Source: Roseiflexus sp. RS-1 (lineage in GTDB: Bacteria; Chloroflexota; Chloroflexia; Chloroflexales; Roseiflexaceae). From it: a stretch of 64,000 bases of DNA. Within the stretch, counting starts at the first letter, position 1. Each line of letters begins with the position of its first letter. The stretch spans positions 186,001 to 250,000 of the forward strand of contig NC_009523.1 of the NCBI RefSeq assembly GCF_000016665.1. The letters are read 5' to 3'. Below, piece by piece: positions 8,918-16,012 of the stretch. The notes beneath the pieces are model-generated. The model did not search any database. It saw only the letters and a program-made list of their open reading frames with translations, and was not told the origin of the DNA. Made by a program: the position numbers and the translations under genes.

Positions 8918-11277
8918 CGTATGTCGAACACGGCAGCGATGAAGTCGTTTTCGTTGAGAAAACGATACGCCGGGTCGTTCTGATCGAGGTATACCGCCAG
9001 ATGATGTGCCAGCGCGCGCCGGAAGATGGTCAGACTGCGCGCGAATGAGCCACGCGCATGCTTCAGGATGTCCATCACGAACCCTTCTTCATCTGCTGAA
9101 GGATCGCTCAGTTCGACCAGATCGAGCAGGTGCTGCACCGGTCCTCTCGAGACGGCAACCGCGCTATCCAGCAACGATAGCAACTCCTGCTCCGACCAGC
9201 GCAACCTGATGCTGCCGGACTGCCCGAACCCGCCTGGATATGCCGATGCCGTGAACAGCGTGCATCCAATACCGGCGCGTTGCAGGTCGGGAATCAATCG
9301 GGCGAACTGTCTGGCGCGGTCATCACCGACATCATCGATCACGATCAGGTGCGTCCGCTCGATACCCGGCGGGCGGATCGTCAACCACTCCAGCATCGTC
9401 CTGGCATCCGGCGTCGTCGGCGCAGCATGGGACAACAATCCGTTGAGCCGATGCAGCACGATTTGCCCGGATACATCATCTTGCAGTCCATTGTTGCGCA
9501 GGAGGCGCCGAAGCGCTGGCAGCGAGCCGCCGATCCAGAGCATCCACTCTGCCAGCAACACCTGTTCGTCTTCCGGTAGCCAGAGCAACAATCCCGGTTG
9601 CTGCGCCAGTGCGGCGCACCGCCTTTCACCGGCTGCGCGCCCGATGAAATGCGCCATGTCACCATGGGTCGCCGGATCAAAATCGGACAGAGCGACCGGC
9701 GCTGGCATGCAGCGTTCGGTTGGTTTGCGGAGTTCGTTGGAGAGTGCGAGTGCAGCAATCCAACAATCGAACCGGTTGCCGACAACAGGTGTGCGCGCCT
9801 GTATTATAGCCGGTTGCTGATTGCGGGGTAGCGCAATTCGTTCCCAAAACTCTCTACAACTCTGCAACTCTTCCGGATCAAATGGGTTTACCGATAATTC
9901 ATTCGTTTCCAGCCAATCAGAGATAGGTTCAGACCGGACGATGTTCGTTGAGTGCGGAGTGAACAAGGGCCATTTGTAGGTCAGGGGCAGTTGATCGACC
10001 AGGCGCTGGCGGATGCGCGGATCTGTAAACGCCAGTTTGGTCACTTCGCGTATATCTTCGGAAACATTGCCGGGCAAGCGAATTGCCTGTACAAGGTATT
10101 GTCTTCCTTTCTGATCTCCGGGAAGGGATGCCAGCATCTCCAGCACCGCGACTATAAATTCGCGGGCATCCATCTGGAAGTAGTGCAGGAGCGCTGCACA
10201 AATACGGAGCGTGGTTTCTACGCTCTGCCAATCCACTGCTGGCAGCGGCAACGGCTTGTCAACGTCGCGGAAGACCCCTGGATGCGCCAGCTTCAGCAGG
10301 TCGAGAACGGCGTTCAATCGTCTGCCGTCCCCCGCGCGGTAGTACTCCGCTGCGTCGCGCAAAAGGCAGATAACTTGCTCTTTCATAGCGACGCCAGTCA
10401 ACTGTGCACGCTGGTTATCGAGGGTTTTATCCAGTTCGCTGCGCGCCGGATCCTCCCAGTTTCGTCTCGCTTCTTTTTTGAGTGTTTCGGCGGCAAGATG
10501 CCATTCGACGAGATCGCGATCAAAGAGATCACGTATTTCGCGAATGCGCTCAGATTGCTGCGCCTGGCGTGTCTGGCGTCGCTCATTGCGCACCTGCCAT
10601 CCTACGCCGAACACAGCCGATGCGATTGCCAGCCCCACACCTGCGTCGCCGAAGAACCGGTTCTTGAATGCTCTCCAGCAGAAAGCCGACTGTGTTTCAT
10701 GCGCGATCCTGATTGTTCCCGATGCACTCTGTCCGGTTGTGTCACGTACCGCAACCTCAATTGTAGTTAAGTCGCCGGTGTCATCCTCCAGGAAGCGCAT
10801 ACCCAGGCGCTGCGGGCGCAGGTCGCCATCGTCCGTCAGCGTCAACGGCGGTACGACCGGTGCGCCAGTCTCATCGGTAAAAATGAGGGTGCTGCTGCTG
10901 GAGAGTTCAACCGTGACGGTCAGCGGTGCGGCGCTGGCATCGCGTTTCAGCCAGACAACCAGCTCAGGCGGGGTGGTCGCAATGGCATCGGCGCGGATCA
11001 GGCGCGGATGCCGGACGAAGAGTGTGCGCCCCGGAAGTGGTACGGATGTGGTATGGTTTGCCTGGAGCGGAGCGATGTCTTCTTCGATGCGGGCAAGAAC
11101 GGCATAGAAGACGAACGAGATCGCAATTCCGAAGAATAACACCGGTACGAAACGATCTCGCCAGCGTTGCGTCCTTGCGGCATCTGCGCCGTGTTTCACC
11201 ATTTCCAGGTAGATGAACAGGCAGGCGAGAGCCGTGATGAGCGCCGGGAGTATCCAGAGAGCCAGCAGCATGACCAC
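8914..11277 (-). CDS. Membrane protein with Ig-like ectodomain and degenerate NTPase domain
   Basis: 787 residues, first gene of the five-gene cluster. Transmembrane helices are visible at about 3-25, 44-63 and 211-227. The segment 80-195 between the second and third is beta-rich (LTVTVELSSSS, TTIEVAVRDTTG) and looks like an extracytoplasmic Ig-like domain. After a charged coiled-coil stretch (231-285), the cytoplasmic part has an NPFDPEE motif (464-470), an ARTPVVGNRFD segment (494-504) where a P-loop would be expected but lacks GKT, and a Walker B-like THLIVIDDVGDD. I infer a membrane sensor whose NTPase fold has lost catalysis. No named family is recognised. Confidence 0.7.
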   Translation of the reverse strand: MVMLLALWILPALITALACLFIYLEMVKHGADAARTQRWRDRFVPVLFFGIAISFVFYAVLARIEEDIAPLQANHTTSVPLPGRTLFVRHPRLIRADAIATTPPELVVWLKRDASAAPLTVTVELSSSSTLIFTDETGAPVVPPLTLTDDGDLRPQRLGMRFLEDDTGDLTTIEVAVRDTTGQSASGTIRIAHETQSAFCWRAFKNRFFGDAGVGLAIASAVFGVGWQVRNERRQTRQAQQSERIREIRDLFDRDLVEWHLAAETLKKEARRNWEDPARSELDKTLDNQRAQLTGVAMKEQVICLLRDAAEYYRAGDGRRLNAVLDLLKLAHPGVFRDVDKPLPLPAVDWQSVETTLRICAALLHYFQMDAREFIVAVLEMLASLPGDQKGRQYLVQAIRLPGNVSEDIREVTKLAFTDPRIRQRLVDQLPLTYKWPLFTPHSTNIVRSEPISDWLETNELSVNPFDPEELQSCREFWERIALPRNQQPAIIQARTPVVGNRFDCWIAALALSNELRKPTERCMPAPVALSDFDPATHGDMAHFIGRAAGERRCAALAQQPGLLLWLPEDEQVLLAEWMLWIGGSLPALRRLLRNNGLQDDVSGQIVLHRLNGLLSHAAPTTPDARTMLEWLTIRPPGIERTHLIVIDDVGDDRARQFARLIPDLQRAGIGCTLFTASAYPGGFGQSGSIRLRWSEQELLSLLDSAVAVSRGPVQHLLDLVELSDPSADEEGFVMDILKHARGSFARSLTIFRRALAHHLAVYLDQNDPAYRFLNENDFIAAVFDIR

Positions 11278-11395
11278 GCTCCCTCCCGTAGATGTATCCT
11301 CAAATATGTAATATTACCACATCGGCGCACAATCCAGAAGGGGCACAGCACTGCTGTGCCCTGGAAGAACGGGCATACATGGAGATTGAGCATTT

Positions 11396-11564
11396 ACAGC
11401 AGTTCTCAGATACATTGACCATTCTTCCTATCCGTCGTGTCGCACAGGGCGCCCGCCGCCGGCGGAGTGTAGACCGAAATTCATTTTGGTCACCGCGTGG
11501 AGCGTGCGATTCCAGGAGTGTTCAACATCGTCCACCAGGTTCAACCTCTGTGAGAACTGCTATA
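11396..11564. mobile_element. MITE-like repeat, family A (uninterrupted copy)
   Basis: 169 bp bounded by tacagcagttctcagata and tgagaactgctata, imperfect inverted ends. It is homologous to 604-889 in direct orientation and retains the empty site gaccgaaattcattttgg where the other copy carries a family B unit. Confidence 0.7.
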
Positions 11565-11644
11565 ATCCGGTATGCGCCTCGTGCCGTCGGGCTGATGGAG
11601 ATTGAGAAATACATCCGCTCTCCCGCGCGAGCTGTCGGGCTGAA

Positions 11645-12120
11645 GCCCTCGGCTCTGCAAGGCGAAGCCCGCCTGCGCGGAACGCGAACTCCAACGGTGA
11701 CCCTCTCGCCGCTCGCCGCTCGCCTACGACAAGCCCTCGGCTATGCAGGGCGAAGCCCGCCTGCGCGGGCTAGAGCGGAATAATTACTCAAAGACCATAC
11801 GCCCTCGGCTCTGCAAGGCGAAGCCCGCCTGCGCGGAACGCGAACTCCAACGGTGACCCTCTCGCCGCTCGCCGCTCGCCTACGACAAGCCCTCGGCTAT
11901 GCAGGGCGAAGCCCGCCTGCGCGGGCTAGAGCGGAATAATTACTCAAAGACCATACGCCCTCGGCTCTGCAAGGCGAAGCCCGCCTGCGCGGAACGCGAA
12001 CTCCAACGGTGACCCTCTCGCCGCTCGCCGCTCGCCGCTCGCCTACGACAAGCCCTCGGCTCTGCAAGGCGAAGCCCGCCTGCGCGGGCTATGACGGATT
12101 ATTTCTTCAAAGACCATACG
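11645..12120. repeat. 156-bp tandem repeat, three copies
   Basis: Units start gccctcggctctgcaaggcg at 11645, 11801 and 11957, an exact spacing of 156. The first two units are essentially identical. The third has an extra cgctcgc step in a ccgctcg microrepeat and diverges near its end. Each unit contains two gcccgcctgcgcgg-type hairpin sequences. Confidence 0.85.
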
Positions 12121-12140
12121 AGGGAGAGGCGCACCTGCCG

Positions 12141-12707
12141 CTACGGAACGGTTACTGCCAGATGGTAGGTGATGCGTTGATCGTCACCGATTGAAATCAG
12201 GTTTTTGCGCTTCATACCGATCACAATATCATCAACTTCGAGATCGGTGAGCTGTTTTCGGAACAGTGCGTGGATGTGGTTGCGAAGAGTCGCCACCTTT
12301 GCGGGTCTGGTGACGCGGTGCTTCTGGAGATGGACGACAACAAAGGCGATGCGTTCGTTTCTTGAGAGTTGGGAGGGGTTGCTCGCGTTCTGAGACGCCG
12401 GGGAAGAACACGTCTGCGCGTTTGTCTCAACCGTCGCCGCAGGCGGATGCACCTGCGCAATGTTGCCGTTCATCGCCGGGGCAACAGTTTCTATCGTTGC
12501 GTTAACGAATGCGGGTGCAGCGGAATGCTCGTTTTTGCCTGATTCATGCGTCGATGCCGACGGGAGCGGAGGGGCGAGTTTCTTTTTGATGATCGGTATG
12601 TCGGTCACGTCCTCGAAGCGATGCACCTTGACCTGTTTTGCCCGCATATGCTGGATCAGCGGGTCGAAACCGGTATCTTTCGATATAATGTGAAAGTACG
12701 CCGCAGA
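12141..12707 (-). pseudogene. 3' part of NYN-domain gene interrupted by IS110-type element
   Basis: Reading from the insertion point at 12707, the frame gives SAAYFHIISKDTGFDPLIQH, the middle of an NYN/PIN-like nuclease domain (IISKDTGFDPLI is highly characteristic), then a Pro/Ala/Thr-rich linker and a C-terminal helical region (VVVHLQKHRVTRPAKVATLR). It joins in frame with the fragment at 13854-14114 once the insertion is removed. Translation could restart at an internal ATG (12647), but that product lacks the nuclease core. NYN proteins are metal-dependent RNases; this one is presumably inactive. Confidence 0.8.
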
Positions 12708-12723
12708 GTAACTGTGTTGCTTG

Positions 12724-13686
12724 TCAAGGGGCGCTCGTATGCACAGCCGGATCCCAGGGCTTTTGCTGACGCAATATTGCGCCGAGAATAGTCAGCAGCT
12801 TGCGCATCGCAGCGACGATGGCGACCTTGCGCGGCTTGCCAGCTTGACACAGGCGCTGATCGAAGGCGCGCCTGACCAGACGGCGCCGCGTGGCCGCCAG
12901 GGTCGCCATGTACAACACGCTGCGCACATCCCTCCTGCCGCCGGAGATATGCCGGGGTTTGTGCTGTGCGCCGCTCTGATTGGCATACGGCGCAACGCCC
13001 ACAAAGGCCGCCGCTTCCGTGCGATTGATGGTCCCCAGTTCGGGCAGGCGGAGCAGCAGGTTCAGTGCGGTGATCGCGCCGATGCCGGGCACGCTTTCGC
13101 GCAGCTCCCGTTTCCGGCGCACCTCGTCGGTGCGCTCCGCCTCGTTGTCGCGTTCCTGCGCACGCGCACGGATCTCCTGATCCAGCCAATCAATATGCTG
13201 CTGGATGCCCGGGCGGAGGTTCGGCGCGGCAGCCGTCAACCGATTGATCTCAGCCGTCCGCATCTGAATCACCTGCTCCCGCCGGACCAGCAGGTCGCGC
13301 AAGGATGCGCGCTGCTCGTCCGTCGCTTGGTGGTGCGGCGGGCGCACCCGTTCGGCAAAGCGGGCGAGCAACCGGGCATCCAGGCGGTCGGTCTTCGCCT
13401 GGCGTCCTTCCGCGTGCGCCAGGGCGCGCACGCGGCGTGGCTGCACCCGCGCCGTCGGCAAGCCAGCCTGGAGCAGTTGGGCGAACACCATGCGCTCCAG
13501 CCCGCCGGTCGCCTCCAGCACAATCAGGGTCGGCTGCAGGCGCTGGAGTCGCGTGACCAGGAGCTGGACACCTTCGTCGGTATACGGTATCGTCTCGCGT
13601 GGCGCGTGCGGGTCGGCGCCAAACGCCACATCCAGCGTCTGTTTGGAGACATCAATGCCGATAAAGAGCGACTCACGGGAAGCCAT
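12724..13686 (-). CDS. IS110-family transposase (DEDD recombinase)
   Basis: 320 residues. The N-terminal RuvC-like DEDD domain shows FIGIDVSKQTLDVAF, LIVLEATGG and KTDRLDARLLARF. The C-terminal Tnp_20 domain begins RESVPGIGAITALNLL, followed by ANQSGAQHKPRHISGGRRDVRS region residues including the conserved serine. AGGAGG lies upstream of the ATG at 13686. These enzymes catalyse RNA-guided insertion through a bridge RNA in characterised members. The gene appears intact. Confidence 0.92.
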   Translation of the reverse strand: MASRESLFIGIDVSKQTLDVAFGADPHAPRETIPYTDEGVQLLVTRLQRLQPTLIVLEATGGLERMVFAQLLQAGLPTARVQPRRVRALAHAEGRQAKTDRLDARLLARFAERVRPPHHQATDEQRASLRDLLVRREQVIQMRTAEINRLTAAAPNLRPGIQQHIDWLDQEIRARAQERDNEAERTDEVRRKRELRESVPGIGAITALNLLLRLPELGTINRTEAAAFVGVAPYANQSGAQHKPRHISGGRRDVRSVLYMATLAATRRRLVRRAFDQRLCQAGKPRKVAIVAAMRKLLTILGAILRQQKPWDPAVHTSAP

Positions 13687-13847
13687 ACACAGAACCTCCT
13701 GAGGAAAACGGCGCCAGCCTTGCTAGCATATGCGGGTTTGAGGGCCCAGATAACTGTTCGGCTTGGTCGCGTTGAAGGACACGGCTACCCAACACTCCGC
13801 GGCGATCTCGTGAACCTGGCGCAGAACGGTATACCGTGTCCCGTTAG
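13687..13847 (-). ncRNA. Candidate bridge RNA in the IS110 leader
   Basis: The non-coding leader before the transposase contains a long-range 7-bp pairing (13816-13822 with 13711-13717, gcgccag/ctggcgc) enclosing about 93 bases, and a perfect palindrome acggtataccgt at 13826-13837. A TATAAT (minus strand, 13848-13853) sits at the element's edge to start the transcript. Position and size agree with bridge RNAs of characterised IS110 elements. Guide loops were not assigned with confidence. Confidence 0.5.
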
Positions 13848-13853
13848 ATTATA

Positions 13854-14114
13854 CTAGTCGCGGACTGCCAGCACACCAAGGTAGAAGGCGATGTGGAAAT
13901 CGAGCGCATTTGAGCCATTTCCGCTCAGTTTGATATAGGTTGCGCGCGATCCCAGGCGCTGCATCGCCGCTGCGAAGTCAACCGGGACTGATTTCTGCGC
14001 TGCGCCGACGAAGATGATGACATAGATGTTGGTCTCACTGAGCAGCGGCATGAGGTCGGGCTGGACGTTCTCGTAGTCGATGAGAACATAGTTGCGTTGT
14101 GCTGGCATACGCAT
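13854..14114 (-). pseudogene. 5' part of interrupted NYN-domain gene
   Basis: 86 codons: NYVLIDYENVQPDLMPLL is the N-terminal NYN/PIN-like signature with its first acidic metal ligands. The frame then runs to GVLAVRD and hits a stop created by the IS junction. It continues in frame at 12707. The gene is divergent from the ABC ATPase gene beginning at 14191, with 76 bases between them. Confidence 0.8.
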
Positions 14115-14190
14115 GTCCTGGCGCTGAGATGCTTCACAAGCTCAGTGTACCAGGTGAGATAACCAATCCATAACCAGATGAGAAACTCAC

Positions 14191-14349
14191 GTGATGAAAC
14201 CGCTCATTGAAGTTCACGATGTCGTCAAAATCTATCGGATGGGGGATGTAGAGGTGCATGCGCTGCGCGGCGTGTCACTCGCCATCGATGAAGGCGAGAT
14301 GGTCGCTATCATGGGTCCGTCCGGCAGCGGCAAAAGCACCCTGATGAAT
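14191..14349 (+). pseudogene. 5' part of MacB/LolD-type ABC ATPase gene split by an IS
   Basis: 53 codons from GTG at 14191 (or ATG at 14194): [20 protein letters not shown] then Walker [10 protein letters not shown] and LMN. The sequence then enters the IS at 14350. The gene resumes at 15479 ([11 protein letters not shown]); removing the IS and one copy of the aat duplication gives an intact frame of about 230 residues, normal for this family. Confidence 0.85.
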
Positions 14350-14409
14350 AGACATCATCAAGATTTAGTGATATACTATTTTTGTACAATCTGAAAATGG
14401 AGAAAAACG

Positions 14410-14961
14410 ATGTGTAAGTATCGATCCATTATCGAAAATCCGGAGAAATTACGCTCTATGACCGGACTGACCGTTGAAGAGTTCCACGCGCTGGTTCCGA
14501 TCTTCCACGCCGCATTTGAAGCGTATATGAAACGTCGCACGATTGATGGCCGCGTCCGATATTGTCGTCGCTACGTCTCGTATGCAAACTCGCCGCTTCC
14601 GACAACAGAAGATAAATTGCTCTTTATTTTGACCTACTTAAAACAAAACCCAACGCAAGTGATGCACGGACACCTCTTTCAAATGAGCCAATCAAACGTA
14701 AGCAAATGGGTGCATCTTTTGCACGGAGCGCTGAACTATGCGCTTTCACAGCAAAATCTCCTGCCTGCGCGCACTGCCGACGACCTGGCGAGGCGATTGC
14801 AGGAAGAACCGTCGTGTGAAGAACCGTCGTGTGAAGAACCGTCGTGTGAAGAACCGTCGTGTGAAGAACCGTCGTGTGAAGAACCGTCGTGTGAAGAACC
14901 GTCGTGTGAAGAACCGTCGCATGCGACAAAAGCGCCCCCCTTTTTATCCATGACGGCGTAG
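14410..14961 (+). pseudogene. IS transposase, N-terminal frame with EEPSC repeats
   Basis: 183 codons, with GGAG before the ATG. It contains the helix-turn-helix region of DDE_Tnp_4 transposases (LTVEEFHALVPIF, QVMHGHLFQMSQSNVSKWVH). From about codon 135 it has seven EEPSC pentapeptides plus EEPSH, encoded by a 15-bp tandem repeat. It stops at 14961, just after a run of six C and five T residues where a -1 shift would enter the DDE frame. It is either a programmed frameshift product or a broken gene. Confidence 0.75.
14809..14923. repeat. 15-bp in-frame tandem repeat inside the transposase gene
   Basis: The unit gaagaaccgtcgtgt is repeated about seven times with almost no variation, plus an eighth ending in gtcgcat. 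It encodes EEPSC. The array lies between the helix-turn-helix and DDE domains, so it lengthens the linker rather than either domain. Confidence 0.9.
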
Positions 14962-15467
14962 AACGTCCCATTCGCCGTCCAAGCGACAAAGTCGACCGGG
15001 AGTTGTATTACAGCGGTAAGAAGAAACGACATACGCTTAAGAACGTTCTCATCATTGATGAGTTTGGCTCTATTCACTTTTTGAGTGACACCTACGAAGG
15101 AAGGGTCCACGATAAATGTATTGCGGATGAAGCGGGATACACCCTTCCAAACGCGAGCATTCTCTATCAAGACGCCGGATTTCAAGGATTTACCCTGCCT
15201 GGCGTCCAGATTATGCAGCCAAAGAAGAAGCCGCGCAATGGAACCCTCACGCCGCAGGAAAAGGAGGAAAACCGGCGTATCTCATCCGTTCGCGTTCGTA
15301 TTGAACATGTTATCGGCGATATCAAGCGGTATCGAATCATTCACGACATTATCCGCTTCAGTTGTTCCGAATTTCGGGATATGGTCATGGAAACATGTTG
15401 CGGGCTGCATAACTTCCGAATTTGGCTGAAACGCAAAAAGCAGTCCAAAAATCAAAACGAATCTTGA
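14943..15467 (+). pseudogene. IS transposase, DDE catalytic frame
   Basis: Frame -1 relative to the upstream ORF. It holds the first catalytic Asp in FIHDGVERPIRRP, the YYSGKKKRHTLKN motif, the second Asp in LYQDAGFQG and the Glu in VRIEHVIGDIKRYR, so the catalytic triad is complete. No proper start is present (TTG at 15003 falls after the first Asp), so expression needs a ribosomal frameshift near 14935-14946. It ends inside the right inverted repeat. Confidence 0.75.
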
Positions 15468-15475
15468 TGAAGTCT

Positions 15476-16012
15476 AATATCCTGGGATGTCTCGATCAAC
15501 CGACGAGCGGAACCTACCTGCTCGACGGTGTTGATGTGGGCAGCCTGAACGATGACGAACTGGCTGCGATCCGCAACCAGAAGATCGGATTTGTCTTCCA
15601 GCAGTATATGCTGCTGCCGCGAACCACTGCGTTGCGCAATGTCGAACTGCCGCTGCTCTACAGCCCCGGCAACGGGCTTGATCGCACGGCGCGCGCACGT
15701 GCGGCGCTTGAGGCGGTCGGTATGGGCGACCGCATGCACCACAAGCCGAATGAACTCTCCGGCGGACAGCAACAGCGGGTTGCGATTGCGCGCGCGCTGG
15801 TCAACAATCCGCGCATTATTCTGGCGGATGAGCCGACCGGTGCGCTGGACACGAAGACCGGCGAGGAGATCATGGGGATTTTCGAGCGGTTGAACCGCGA
15901 GCGTGGCATTACCGTGATCCTGGTGACTCACGAGCAAGATGTTGCCCGTCACGCCGAACGGATCATTCATATGCGTGACGGGCAGATCGCCGATGTTACA
16001 GCACGCGTGTGA
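15476..16012 (+). pseudogene. 3' part of MacB/LolD-type ABC ATPase gene
   Basis: Begins in frame with [17 protein letters not shown] and contains the Q-loop ([12 protein letters not shown]), signature [15 protein letters not shown], Walker [13 protein letters not shown] and the switch His in VTHEQD. Without the first 53 codons it lacks the Walker A lysine, so the ATPase should be dead. Its last 17 bases overlap the 3' end of the convergent protease gene. No permease gene lies next to it. Confidence 0.85.

Larger units (their letters stand above)
11278..12140. repeat. Repeat-filled intergenic region
   Basis: Upstream of the NTPase cluster. It contains a family A element (11396-11564), part of a family B unit (about 11594-11645) and a 156-bp tandem array (11645-12120). 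No gene is supported. Confidence 0.75.
12708..13856 (-). mobile_element. IS110-type insertion sequence
   Basis: About 1149 bp, fixed by comparing the split NYN gene with its in-frame rejoined form. There are no long terminal inverted repeats. Both ends abut the same dinucleotide (gt on plus, ac on minus), the expected 2-base core of IS110 recombination. The transposase gene leaves only about 16 bases at its 3' end but about 170 bases at its 5' end, the layout of the IS110 group, in which the long leader encodes the bridge RNA. Confidence 0.8.
14350..15475 (+). mobile_element. IS5-family-like insertion sequence
   Basis: 1126 bp bounded by 16-bp inverted repeats with one mismatch (agacatcatcaagatt at the left; the reverse complement of the right end is agacttcatcaagatt) and a 3-bp target duplication aat (14347-14349 and 15476-15478). 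The transposase is of the DDE_Tnp_4 type in two frames. It disrupts the ABC ATPase gene directly after its Walker A motif. Confidence 0.9.

Noticed and set aside
11645-12120. Possible CRISPR or satellite RNA locus
   Set aside because: The 156-bp units are continuous duplications of dispersed palindromic repeats, with no unique spacers.
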